Assembly: GCA_944470555.2 (NCBI GenBank) | Contig: OX104128.1 | Coordinates: 40,407,920 to 40,471,919, forward strand | Length of the DNA stretch: 64,000 bases | Direction: 5' to 3' | Origin: Heterobilharzia americana | Taxonomy: Eukaryota; Platyhelminthes; Trematoda; Strigeidida; Schistosomatidae | In this document: positions 25,001-39,240 of the stretch, piece after piece | How positions within the stretch are numbered: the first letter of the stretch is position 1 | Layout: every line of letters starts with the position of its first letter | The notes under the pieces: model-generated | What the model was told of the DNA's origin: nothing | Database searches by the model: none | The model's input: only the letters and a program-made list of their open reading frames with translations | Translations under genes and position numbers: made by a program

Positions 25001-28000
25001 TCAGCTTGGCAATAAATAAGAGATAAACAATGTAATCCATCTAACTAACACACATACTAGTGTACTAAGTTATGAGCTACATTTAAGGTATCAAGACGCA
25101 TGATACTGCTCAAATGCTTGAATGAAAACACCATACCAGTTGCCTGGAAAAATATTAAAATAGTCTCCGTATCTAGGTCAGGGACTCCAGGCGCAAGTCC
25201 GAAATTCCGTCCGATTCAAGTTGTTTCCCAGTACTTGGAAATAATGCAAAAGCTAATGATACCCATTCTCCAACCATCATCAAATGTTTTTGGAGATCCT
25301 AATCAATTTGAATATAAAAGCAAAAGAAGCACTCTAGATGCCACAACTGTCTTATATCACATTGTTGCTTATAATGTTAGTAGAAATGTCAAGTTCGTCA
25401 GCTGTGCCTTTTGAGACTGAACTTCAGTATTTGATTCTGTCCCAATACCTCTTTTGCTGGACAAGCTAGCGGGGACAAATACTGAGTTCTGGATAATCAG
25501 TTGACTGTAATCTTATTCCTCTGAAAGGACACAATATACTCTTCACAGAGGGAAGCGCTCCACCTCACTTCTTACTGAAGCTGGTGTTCCCCGAGGTGCC
25601 GTTCCTTCCAACAGTCTTTTTCTTCCTATATGACTAGCCATCTTCAGCCAGTATCAATTTTATTAAATATGCTAATGACCTGACGGTTCCAAAACCTGTC
25701 TCCTCTTTCACAGATTGTTCCCACCTGAATGATTGATTTCCCATCGAATGTTAGACTATGGGTCCTGTGTGAATGGTCTTGTGCTTAATTCTTCAAACTG
25801 TCAGACAATAAACTTTAATTGCAGATGTGAATGTAACCTATGTAAACTGCTTGGTTCTCGTGATTCCTGTTCTATTGATAGTTGTGCATGAGAGAATGTT
25901 ATCTAAATGTATGTTTTTCTTCAGACGTTTTTTGATCCTCCTACATCTTACTCATTTCCGAAAGGATCTCCCACCTAACTTTTTACATTAGGAAGCTGAG
26001 AGTATCTGGTATAACTGAGTGTCTTCTCTAGTGTTTTATAAACTCTTGCATCTTGCCTATTCTCCTCTATTGTCCCCCTTTATTATTTTCTGAGTTGCTG
26101 GAGAAGGATTGTGCTATATTGCATGCAACTTTGAAGATTGTCAGCAGAACTAGTGGTGCACCTCAAAGTCTTCTAGTTAAAATAGGTGTGGATAAACATG
26201 CATGCATCTGGCAGGAGTTATTTTATCAAATGACCGGCATCCTCTGCACTCAAAGCTCTCAGTGTGTCGGTCATCAGGAAAGGTTAGGAACAAGTAGGTA
26301 AGATTTTATGCACGTGCTACGAAATATAAAAGCTCTACAATATCGTGCTTAGCTCGTCTCTTGTGCGATGATGAAAGCATTACAAATGGGCTAACTAATC
26401 AACTTCCGTTTTTGGCAGCAAACTAGTTGATGAGTACACACCATTTTATTATTTGTCTATTATGAATATAACTGCTAATGTTATTTTCTACCAAAGTTAA
26501 CTATGCATTTTCAAGAAAGTTGTATATACAGTGAATATTCTTATCACTTATGTGTAATTTATACTGATTTCGTTTTGTTATGTATACATATACTCTGTTT
26601 CTGTCCAACGGATGCTTTATGATGTGCTGGAAATTCTGCTGGGTATTCCCGAAACACCTCTCAGAATAAACCCATTATTATTACTATTATTATTATTATT
26701 ATTGAAAATGGGTGGGATGGGATTTAACCCGTGGACCTGCTATTTGGAAGATTAAATAAATAAACCACAGTTTCATGACGCTGGATAGTACAAAGTACAA
26801 CGTGAAACGCTTTACTTCAAGTATAAACTGCTTACATCTGTAACTGTATGAAACAAACAACAAAAAGTTACATTGATTTCTAAGATATCGTCCTGTTTGT
26901 TCCCTATTTTGTTTAAAAAATCTTTGTCTACGGAGCTGAACAAAGACTCATGGAGATAGTTACTCTAACTTACCCAACGCTTTTTATTCACAACAAAACA
27001 AAAGGTTTTCAATAAACTACTATTTGGAATCCTAAGTAACGACCGAGTTGGACCCAACGTTAATTTTTAAGCAGCAGGCACATATACAACACACTTGGTT
27101 CATTGTTGAGTGGATGAGTCTATAAGTTGCTGTTTAGTTGCATTATATGAGAGGAGAGTATTACAACATCTTTCAACACCATAATCCCCAATGTGCTATG
27201 GTTGGATGGTATACTTTAGTGGCCATTAAGGAAAGTAGTTTATTCAGTGTAGTGTTATTGCTCTATAACGTAGGTAATGAGTCTTCAACCGACGAGTCAT
27301 AAGTTCAAACTCCATCCCACCTATCAAAGTTTGAGCGAACATGTAGCATCATCAGTCTTCAATCAACAATTAGGCTCATTACCTGGTGCAAGTAAATACA
27401 TGTAGTCAGTGAGTTGCAGTTCATTTCATTTTCACAGTTCTATCATTACAAGATAAAATGTTAAAATGAATAATTCTAATCTAATGACTATATACAGATT
27501 CGTGTACTAAGCTGCATCTGTTGAATAAAGATTGAATGGTACATATCACAATCGGGTTTTTAACATCAAAGTGAACCTGTATATCCGTTATAAGCGGCTA
27601 GTGGTGTAATCCATGAAAAAGAATTCCAATGAAGACCAAGTAGGAAACTATTACTTATAAAATCTGACTGAACAGACAAAGAATCAAGAGGATATAAATA
27701 CATTTATAGTTGAGAAATAAACAGAACACCAAATGAGAAGCACGCCTATAATTACAACGGTTCAACCTGCCACACTGTTCAGTAGGAATGAAAAGGCAAA
27801 TAAACAGAAATCAGATGATAAAAGAAAGAAAACTATGGGAAGAGGGAGAATGAATAAATTAATGTTGATTATATCTTTAGCATTTTCAAGATGGGGTGAA
27901 CATATCATGCTCTACTGAGATCGATTTTGAAAATCTAGAACCACCAATTCCTTACATCATAACAACCTTAGCTAAACAACTTAAACTCTCCTAAACGTCT

Positions 28001-31000
28001 AAGACCAGCAGTTCAGTTAATTACTTCATAGATTGGTTCCATAGCTTCGTTTAACTATCTTTGACCTGACTGCATATGAGTGAATACTGCACGTTGAGGC
28101 AAGTGTAAGTGGCTTGATTAGCGCGACATATCTCCGAATAGTCTGAGATGATACAATTTCATAACCTCATTCAGTCTGCTTTAACCATCTAGACAGTCGA
28201 CTTACAAACATTGAATTATAAATTCTTAACTACTCTACTTTGCATATTCTCAACAAGTTCGTTAACATCGTTTTATTCACAACCTGTACAAAATACTTGA
28301 CTTATACTCGCAACATATGTTTCTTTGTCTAAATGCAGACAAAGAAAATAATACAAGAGTAGAAACTCACCTGTGATACAGTGCAAAACATTTCTAATAA
28401 CAGGCATATTGTAAGTGAATTCATTTTAATATCCTTCAGTTGATTAGTTGTAGACGTTAGAAAATTTTCATTAGAAGACTTTTCAATTGGCCATGATTTA
28501 TACGTGTTCATCATACAAGGTTGATCATTATCGAGACTAGGGAACTTAGTTGATATTTGCAATAAAGAAGTTGAATAATCTTCACAGTTGTTGTCATTGT
28601 CATTGATACTACTAGTATCAACATCCTCAAATTGGCGCGTAGGCAAGTTTAATATATCTGGATCAAAGTATAAACTTAACAGGCTTCTACGAAAAGACAA
28701 AAGATAATAAAAGATGCAAAAGTATTTATTTATAAGGTAAATTCAAAGATGTAATATTCGAAGAAAATAACTTGGATACCAAACACGAATTTGAATATAC
28801 CGCAACAGACAGTGGTACTACTACAAAATTTTCACCCACAACTGTGTGTTAAAAGATATTCTCATAACTGATGAATTAATCTCTGTGAACTATGTATTCG
28901 ACTCATTGAATCATAACACCATGTAAACTAGAATTAAAATAATATTTCTTTCGCTTAGTGTACACAAATCTGAATAAATTTAAGGCATAAAACATATCGC
29001 TATTAACAGTGGTGCATAGAATAAAGACGGTGAATATAACCACGTAAGTGTTTTTTGTCTCTGAAAAAATTCATCAGTACTGTTACTTAGAACCTGTTCT
29101 ACTCTATGTCTATTGGGGTTCCATCACAAATTCTCGAGTTGCATTCCCATCACTACTCCACATAGTGAATGCTTCAATATATGGATATTTATACCATAAC
29201 GTTAAGTTCCCACTTCATTTACTGGTTAATTTCTTGCAAGTAGAAAAAGGTGGTGAAGCCATAGAACGTATATTACAAGGTCATCTTATGTATAAAGAGA
29301 AATCTCATTAATACATTTAGAGGTGACTTTGGGTTTTACAGGTTTTTCCCTAAAAATATTTATTACCGATCTTATATTATCTAATCGAGTAAGTACAAGT
29401 GTAGTCAAGCAATATTCTCGAAGCTTAGAAGGATTCTGATTAGCTCTGAATGCATTTTGTGATTTCTGACTGTTGCAAAGATATACGGGATGGAAATCGT
29501 GCATCCCAGCACCTTATACAAGTGTCCTCCCCTACACACAACTACGCTTCAATAACAAAAGTCAAGCCCTAACTTCATACACCAAACTTAGAACACGAAG
29601 ATATTGATCATTAGGATTATGGGAAGTTGCAAGAGATACACTGAGCACTATTCATAAGTGCATATGATAAAGTATTTTTGGATTAGGAAACATAAACAAC
29701 TAGGAACTGAGGTGGGCAATTTACTTGGTTTTGGCTAGCGGAAGAATCCAGTACGTGCGTTTAGTGCTATTTAGGACTCGTCAGTTGGACATACCTGCAC
29801 CCCAGTGAGTGATATTGTTCCCATTGAGACTCGAGTCTCATATCCATCGCTTCAAACGCCACAAAGTTATCCACTAGGCCAATGAGGTGCGATAACTATA
29901 TCAACGAAAAGTTATAACTAATACCCGCTGTGTAATAGGTGGCTATCTTGCCATAGTGGCCTAGTAGATAGTACTGTGGCGTTTGAAGCGATGGGTAAGA
30001 GGCTCGAGTCTTTGTGGAAACAACACTCACTGGAGTGTAAGTACATCCAGCTGACGAGTCCCAAATAGGACGACACGAGAGTCCTGGATTCCACCAAGTA
30101 AGGTAAAACATGATGAATATTCAGGTAGTGTCTAGGCATCCGCATAAGAATCCACAGACTAACAGAGATCAGGCAACTCAATTCAATATAACAACGGGAA
30201 ACTACGACAAGTAAAATTTATTTTATTTAAAAATCATCTGTTCAAAACACCCAATACAATAACCATTATTTTAGTATTTGTATCTCCCAGTGAATGTCAA
30301 ACAAAATAATTTTGTTTCAACTGATGTTTCACTATTTAGTGTTAATAGCTTTAGCAGAGTTATAGTTAACCGGAATTTAAAATATCCAAGCTTATATATT
30401 TGATAACTTGACAAGTGTTTTTCTATATAAATGATTCTGCGATGTCACAATTGTAGAATGAAGATGATATCTACATGTAGTGTGTCGTGTTTGAAGAGTG
30501 TGAGAAATACAGATTGAGATTTTTAAGTACACATATGTTGATAGCTCTTACCATATGTATGTTGGTTATGTAAGTATGTGGGAATGGGCCGAGACCATGT
30601 CAAACTAAGTTTCACTCCCTCATTCCTACTTAGTTTTGATTCCACTAAATGTGAAGAGATTCTGCTATGAGACGTTCTTTATCATTTCTAAAGCCTTTCT
30701 AAATAATTTCGATATTGTCAAAATCGACCTTGTGACCTGAAATTATATTGTGTAGAGCTACGACTGATTTATTTTTAAGTTTTTGCAGTTCCACTGGACT
30801 TCTAGGGGGTTGAGTGAAAGCTTTTCGGTGTTCATTTTTTCGAATTTTCATTTCACGGGAAGTTTTTGCTATGTATATTGCATTGCAGTCTGAGCATTTT
30901 ATTTTATAAACACAATTAAAGTGTGAATCTAAAGGGAACACTAATATTGTATTTGTCGAGTACTCTCCTAATTTCATCCGATGTGTGTGATCTGTAAGCG

Positions 31001-34000
31001 AGAACTATTGTTGAGGTCCATGATTTAGACATAGTTCTAGGGTCTAATTTAATGTTATTTTCTATTTTGCGAAATAATTTTACCGGATAATTATTCATTT
31101 TAAGTATTCTGTTTACATACTTTAATTCCCTAACTCTTTCATTACCATTTGCTTTTAGAGTGTGTGCTCTCCTTAGAAGACTGCAAGCAACAGAAACTTT
31201 CGCACTAATTAGATGTGGACTGAAAATCTAAATATTTGTTTGAATGCGGTGTTTTCCTGAAAATGCTTATACCTGAATGTCTATTTTTTCCCCCCGCTTA
31301 ACAAGACAATCAAGGAAAGGCTTTTCCCCCTTATCCATTTCTTTTTTTGAGCTAAACCAAAATAACGAATATCATTTACCTAATGCCCAAATTTTTTCAA
31401 ACCATCAAATCCCAACTTCGTTCGAGTATCTATAAGCCCAATTTAAGCCTAACTTACAGTCTCCAGAATTCAAATTGAAATATTTACGCTTTATTTAACA
31501 GCCATTCGGCTACAAATGACCGTAAGACCACATGAAAACTGAAATATGCTTTGATTAAACAGGATTACTTTTCCAAGGATAAACATGAAATAGAAATATC
31601 TATATCCATCTAAAACCGTTAGTGTTGTGAAGATAATTTTGGTGCCGATAACTTGTACAAGGAAAAAATCAACATACGGTTTGGGAGGTGGTTTGATGAC
31701 ATGGAACTGTAAAGTATATACTCTGAGTGAAGACAGGTTAATCACTATTTCTTAAGACATTTTTACTATCATCTTTCGATTTGATTGGCTTTCATCATCT
31801 ACAATTACTGTGAGTAGACTTTATATTTTATGCCTTTCTGAGTTTTAACTATCTTCACAAACACAATAATTAAGGTCAGGGAAATGGTCACTAGTAGCGA
31901 TGTGATCTATATGTACCCATGGTGTATCATGATCTTTCCAAATTCTTACTACAACCCTCAGATTCAGTGAATTGTATTATCTACCATTAAACTTAACACT
32001 ACACCTGCAATTTCACCTCAATAGGTCAATAAATCCTTAGTCAAGTCGTAGATTAATCATTCAGACCTTTCATATTTGTTGGCTGTGGTTAATTCAACAA
32101 ATATATTTACATTTTTGATGTGAGCATAATAAACATAGTATCCTAATTTAGTTTGAATCAGTAAACCTGTTGTCTGATTAGATAGAATTAGAGTTAAAAT
32201 CCCCAGTCATATTGTTTGTAGTAAGATTTCTATCACCGTTTGAACAGATATATACATATCACTGATGTAAGTTGGTACCTTAAAGTGTGCCTATAAATTT
32301 ACTTGCTGCTGTGAAGCTATTTATATATAGCTCGTACCTACCGAAGGTATCTCCAGGGTCTATCCCAGATGGTTATCAGGGGGGAGAATCCCAATCAATT
32401 AACAGTTTATTTCCTGGACATTTGGTCGGTTGTCGACATACAGCTTTACCAGAGTCCTCCGTCAATATCATTAATCTGTCAAAGAGTCACTATACTGAAG
32501 GTGTTCAGATGGTCGAAAATTAATTCGATCGATGACTAACACCTTTAAGTAATTCCGAATACACAGATTTCACTTTATTACTTCGAAAAAAGCAAAATAA
32601 AACATTGCAGTACAACAATATAGATGTCTCATTATTTTGTCGACTCTATTCAACTGCATGCAACCGAAAAAAATATTTCAAACATCACATTATAGTGAAG
32701 CATTAACACATATTATTCCACTGAGGTCGGTCATAACAGGACAAAACCGTAGCAAAACCACGGCAAATATGCGAGTTAAAATAAAGTCTAAGCGTTACTA
32801 CGTAAATAACTTATTGTGACGAAGATTCTCGCAAGACTTAAATGAAGACAGAACAATGAATATTGTAGGACTCTGAAAAAGAAACTACGTAAGTCGATGA
32901 GTTTGTACTACTCAAAAAGACATTATGTAATTAAATGTAATGAGGCTTAGTATGAACTGAAAATCGAAGGGATGAACGAATAAGAATGCAATCAAATGCA
33001 CGAAGACATAAGAAAACGGGCTAGTGGGGGAGTTAACGCTTAACAACAGATCCCTTCTGAAGACATAAATCTCATTTCAGGCATTTGACAGTGACGGTTT
33101 AAGCAAAACGAAGAAGCTTCGAATCATTCTGTTTATTGATTATTTTGAACAACTCTACTCTAAAACGTCTTCTTGATTTCATGTGTCTACAAATCGCTAA
33201 GTAAGTGAACTATTGAGAAACCTTGCTTCACTCAATCGTAGACTCTTCTGGGCACGGTAAAAATATCTAAGGTAAGTTCTTTGCTTTCTATTCTTCCGAT
33301 TCAATTATTCCAGCATATACACGTAAGTTGTTACACACAGATGAAACTAACATATGAATGGTACTTGTGGATTTTTGATTGTATAAGTGAACCAAAAGTG
33401 AAATGGAGAGATCGAATCGACTGCAGGATATCTTTTGGTCAGTATGGTGCTTAATTTTCTGTTTATCATTTTCAAAATAGCATCACCTTTGAAATCGAGA
33501 TGAATGAATAGTAGACAGGAATCACTGCAACCGAAAAGTGAACTTTGCCAGCTATCCAAAATCCATTCCGAACTGGTTTAAAATGTTTGATCTTTATTGT
33601 TTAGACGATGGGACAAAATCATATTACAGATCACGAATGAGCTCTTTTATGAGATTGACTTTGAAATGAAGCACAAATTAGCTCCTTAGGTTATGAAAGT
33701 CTTTTTTAGGAAGATTTTGAGTAACTAGTAGCCTAATACATAGAATATTTACAAAACCGCTGTATAGTAGTTACAGTAATGATGAACAAGCAGAATATCA
33801 AACTTACAAAATAACATGCTTACGTTCACTCCGTGATATTTTATCTAAAGTTGAAGCAAAAAGGAATTAAAAACAGAGTAAATGAAAGTTCTAAACAAGA
33901 AAATAAGTAACAAATACGTTGCAGAGTAAACGTATGAAGAGTTATCATCAATTCTGAAGTTCGAATTACGCCGGCAGAAGTGTATTCATCACATAAACTG

Positions 34001-37000
34001 GATAGTGAAAAAGTTAGGCGAATTCATTGCATTTTTGTCCAGCAGTTGCTGATTATAAATTCATTTTTAAAAATTCAGTGACCTTACTAAAACAGAGTAG
34101 TTTCGAACTTAAAAATAAAGAAATTCGTATACGTCTTGTGGCGATGAGACAGAATAAAGCTACTATAGTACGAATTCAAACCAGACAAACATAAAGATGC
34201 ATCGATTGCAGCTTCCATAACAAAAGGGAATCAAAAGAGATGGTGTATACTGAAAACGGCTTTATCGGCTTGGACATGTGTTACAAATGTTATCTCAACA
34301 GCCCCAATATCGTTTTCCATTTTCTTGCCCTGGGGACCCGTTGGAGAAGACAAAAAAGAAAAGGTCAGTGCACGATGCGGCACAGTAGGATAAAGGATAC
34401 TGGTGTTGGGTTAACATCTCCTGGTGCCTCACAAATATCTGCAGTTAATTTAGTTTGGGATAATAGCAGACAATGCTTAGAATAAAAACCAGTGGCGTAT
34501 ATACAGCTTCTTGGTTTCTTCTATTGTCCTAAACGTGAAACGTAGACAGTGAATACTTCCTTGTATGTACTTTCGAAGCTGTTAATCTAACAATCCATTT
34601 CCGTTTTCGCTTCCATTCTTTTTTATATTTCCTTCTTTCCAGATAAATTTAATGTCTTCTCATAATGTCAAGTTTGCATTTTTTTAAAATAATCTTAAAA
34701 ACTCCTAATCTGGTGAAACACACGATCAATCCGCTAAAGAAAAAAGAAACTATAACATGTAGATCAAGAGTGCTTTTAAGAAAAGCACGAAAACAACAGG
34801 ATGAAGTTCATATCAAACCTTAAAGAGGTGAGTTACACAAGGATAATAGTATTTTATGAAGGCAAGTTGGTTCTTGTCATGTGGATGGTTGGGGTTTCAG
34901 TACAATGATAAAGACAAGGGTATAACAATCTCCAGTGGATTTCCTCACCTTGAAGACTCAATAAAAGTTTTACAACTTCCGGTGTTTAAGAAATTTTATT
35001 GAAAATATCAGTCAAACTGTGATGGTCTAATCATAATCTGCAAACGCAATATAAACAATAGTACAAATCACAAGAAGCTGATATGTGCTATTACAGAGAA
35101 CCCCTTTCTTTTTCGACTGAAATGGATGAAGTATGTGTTGCGTAGGCCGAACGAAGGGACAAAATAAACTCAGCAACCTTGTGCACATTCATGTAGTAGT
35201 CAGTAAGCTACACCTATAGCATAATGACCAATGGTACTACCTGGCTGCCCAAACCTTGCTAGGCGGAGCGGGGTTCGAACCCATGACCCACTGGTTGACA
35301 GTCATCTCCCGAAATCATTGAGCCACAGCCCTACACGTAGGCCGATCCCATTGTCTATGTCAATAATCCATGTTTATCGAAGTAGAGCTCACATGAAAGG
35401 AAGTTACGGATTACCAGATTTGGATGTGGTACCAATCTAGGAAGTTTTTGACTCCTGGTTTGAACCGTGTAGTCGAATGTACGCTTCTAGGTTGGGATCA
35501 ACAAAACAGCTAGGATTGACAAAGACTTTACTGTCTATTTCTTCCACTTTACCGTCTTTTACCTCTTGTAACATAATAATATTAATTTCTTCATCTTGAT
35601 GAGCTGATGGGAAGTGTGACGACTTGGATGGTAACAGAGCGATACCACGTTTAATATTGTTATGTCTGTCTCTGACTTAGCAGCCAAAAAATCAGAAGCG
35701 ACTAAAAAGGACAACATGCATGACACCAAAATACTGCAGAATCATCAATATCAACCAATAGGACGCATCAGTATTCAACATGGATTGACATCAGTTTGAG
35801 AATCTTTAAAAACCAAGGAGCACCAGAGAGCTGTTTCATTGCAGTTTGGGACTCTTTATCAGTGCACACCCACAATTTCATGAGATCTAGCCCCAGAACC
35901 CTATGATCTCACTGGTAGCGCGTTACAATTCATAATATAGCGTAACCATCATCCAATGTCATCAGTGGCCTCCACTTAATTCCCAAATTAGCGGACCTCA
36001 TAGGTCACGACTTCTTATTAGAACATTGAGAGATCGAGCTCAAGAGGATTTACATAAGTTGGGATTGGTGAGTTGACCTCTAAAAACCACCAGTTGAATT
36101 GCTTTCCAGTGCTCATTAGTAACTTCCTTCGAGATGGATCTCTCAAAGTTCTAGTGAGAAGTCTTTTCTTATAGAATCCAATAAGTTAAGAATGAGGCGG
36201 ATGATCACCAATGATACTGGATGATAGTAGCGCTATATCGCGAGTCGACAGAAGTATGAAATAGTGGACTATAAAATTACAACCCTCTAACTGGATGGTA
36301 ACGCCGTCACTGTGAGACCTGATGGTCCCAGGTCTGGTTCCTAGCAGTGCCGGGATGTGTATTGCAGAAAAGTTCCAAGCTTAAATAAGTGATGATATTC
36401 CCAAGATTCATCGCATCACTGTCATCGATTTCAGCTATCCCACAGATCTCAACCAGGAAACTTATACTCCCCTTCAAAACTGACTTTGACAGTTAGTAAC
36501 TCCATATATTGGTACCATGTTTTGATCTGGCCACCCTTAATTTTCCTCCAGGTTTATTCTATTCCCAATGAGGTAGCAAATTAGCTCTCTCTGTTAGCAA
36601 CACAAGTTCCAACCGCCCTAGTCAATAGAGTCATAACATCATGAACTGATTTACACATGAGGTGGTTAGTATATGTACTGTAAAACAAAATGTTCAACAT
36701 AAAAATGACGAAGACTCACCATTATTTATATATCCTGCAATCCCACCTAAGATAAGTAAAAGACACGAATTGCGAAGAGAATGATCACTTTCGTCCATAA
36801 TATCTCGACATGTATCCAGAAATAAGTCAACCGTTTCTCCTATGAAAGCAGACAAAAACAATGTAGTCTTCTTCAAAAGTAACCATACGATAGCTAATAA
36901 TCAACATGCTTATGTCATTGGAAACTCCCTTTGTTATCCTTCTTGACAGTGTACACTCAAATGGCTACTGTTTTAAAGTAAAGATCCATAATACATCGAT

Positions 37001-39163
37001 TCAAACAACCATACGGTAAAACAACACAATGGTGAAAAATAATCCAAGAAAAAGACTTAAGGAGTCAAAAAAAAAGAAAGTAAGCAGGTCTACGGTAATG
37101 AGACAGTAAGTGTTGAATGCGCCACGAGAAAAATTTCATTCAACCGAAAATACTATATAAAATGGGAGATTTTGAACAGAAAACCTTCTAATACAAAGGT
37201 TACCACCACCAACAGTACATGAAGGATTCATCTACAACTCAATACGAACTCCGAAATCTGGTATATTGGGCTATATCAGTTACAACTCAACGGTGTATAC
37301 CGAAGTAGAGAGAGGTCAGTACTTATGACTCAATGGTTAGTAGTCCAAAATCCAAATAAGTCACATTACACTTGATCGTTTGATGCTGACAGAAAGCAAA
37401 AAACTGAATTAGATCAAAAAAGTCTGAGTTCATGCATAATACTGAGTGGAACTTTAGTGTGCTTTGATCCCTTTAGTCCACAATTGCATCCTACTACTTT
37501 GTTGCCAGGACCAGCAAATGCCTTTTACCAGTGGAACCAGAAAACAGGCAAACGCCAAACGGCATCAAATCCTACGATGGAAATAAATGTTGTCTGGTAT
37601 CAATATTCATAATGAGTTAGATGTTTTTCGGAGATAACTAGCATCACTGTCTAGGTAAGAAAGATCTGTTATGAATATCACATGTACTCTCGCCACAAAG
37701 ACTTTTTTCAATGTATACTTTTGGAGGGCAAGTACAACCGAAGTAGATTGAAGTTAAATATCCCCCCGAAACTCATATGTGACTAGTCTAAGGTCATTAT
37801 CCTGTGAGATCTGCAGTCGCACTCGATGATCATACAATAGTCAGTGACAATTTCCATTTCTCATATTCTTGCAAAGCACGTATATCAGTGAGTTTGAAAG
37901 CAAATTGTGTTTCTCTCAATTGCAAACTAGCCGATAATGGCCCGCGCACTTTTAAACCAATAACAGTTTGAATACGAATAAAGATCAAAACACATGCTCA
38001 AGTTACAATCCTGTCTCACACCTAGCGACTTATCGGTCTGTCTACCTAATTTCCGAACGATGATTAATGAGTTCGGAACACAGCTCCATCTACCGAAGTT
38101 TGAGGAGCCAGGTACTATCACTAGCCTTCAAAACAGGTGTGGTTCATGACCTGCTACATGAATGCGCTCAAGGTTGCTCAGTGGATTTCGACGCACTGGT
38201 CTAAATACGTATGTGAATGATCTTTAATAATTCTCAAAGGCTAGAGACCATGCAAAGCGCAACTCAAAAGTAAGGACTTTAAGAGTACGTTTGAAGAGCT
38301 GACTAAACAGTAAGCGTGGTAAGACAGTTATTCCCATGTTAGCTTTGTAGTGCTTTAAGAATCGGCTCTTATGAGTAAGTAAACCCACAGTCTTGCAGAC
38401 CAACGTAACTGCCGAAAAACATAAACAACTCGAGACGCAGATGTTAATCATGATGACAAAGCTAATCTAATATTATTATGGTTTGCTATCGTCTCTAGTT
38501 GGGTGTAAAAAATGTATCGAAGACTACTTATTGATGCTTACAGTTTGTCGTTGATTACTATGCTAAAACGAATTGACCAGCGACTCTTAACATATGGACT
38601 CTCTGAATAGATGCCTCAACATTGCCTGAAGCTTTATCTTGATGTTAATTGTTTGATGATGACTAACAGTGAATCCTGAAAGCATTTTAGTCTAATTTGG
38701 GACTCGTCAGTTGGATGTACTTGAAGACTATAGGTGATCTGCAGGAGAATATTAAAAAAGGTAAATAGATCTTGACAAATCAATTCAATGCGTGCATGTA
38801 AACTTATTACAGATGAAAACAGTGAAAACAGCCTCGATGTTGTGATCATAAGCATTTGTGGACAGTGGAAGACACAAAAAGAAGGCAGATGCAATAGGTA
38901 ACAATATGAAGTTGTTGAAACTCATGGAAAGAAGAGGAAAGGAGACATTTCATATAAACGTAAGGAAGTGATGGTAATTCCCTATCTGAGAAGATAACTA
39001 AAATGACTAGGAATACACTTCAAGTAACAATTCAGCTGCTAGTTAGCCAACATCCGCTGCGAATTATCTAGTTTGCAGTCTAGATGGAACTTTGAAATAT
39101 GGCGTCGAACGTTTACTAAGATGATAGTGTTTAACTTAGCTACCATCCTCCTGCACTTACGAA

Positions 39164-39240
<77 letters not shown>

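Larger units (their letters stand above)
24132..28370 (-). other. TTI1 intron 9
   Basis: It contains an RTE tail (24370-24660), the CR1-like element (25127-26703) and a SINE-like scrap (27295-27365). 26710-27290 and 27370-28370 hold short open frames without any recognisable protein; about 28020-28250 may be further decayed repeat. Confidence 0.7.
28687..33807 (-). other. TTI1 intron 8
   Basis: It holds the hammerhead SINE pair (29740-30100) and a second Penelope-like remnant (30690-31480). The rest (28700-29730, 30190-30690, 31490-33800) carries only short open frames that resemble no protein I know. Confidence 0.7.
33845..36719 (-). other. TTI1 intron 7
   Basis: It holds SINE-like pieces (35225-35345 and 36285-36400) and a possible RTE tail (35530-35690). 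The remaining 33850-35220 and 35700-36280 show nothing I can name. Confidence 0.7.

Noticed and set aside
35260..35335. tRNA gene
   Set aside because: A perfect box B is present, but no full cloverleaf or anticodon arm forms; it matches the SINE-like repeats.
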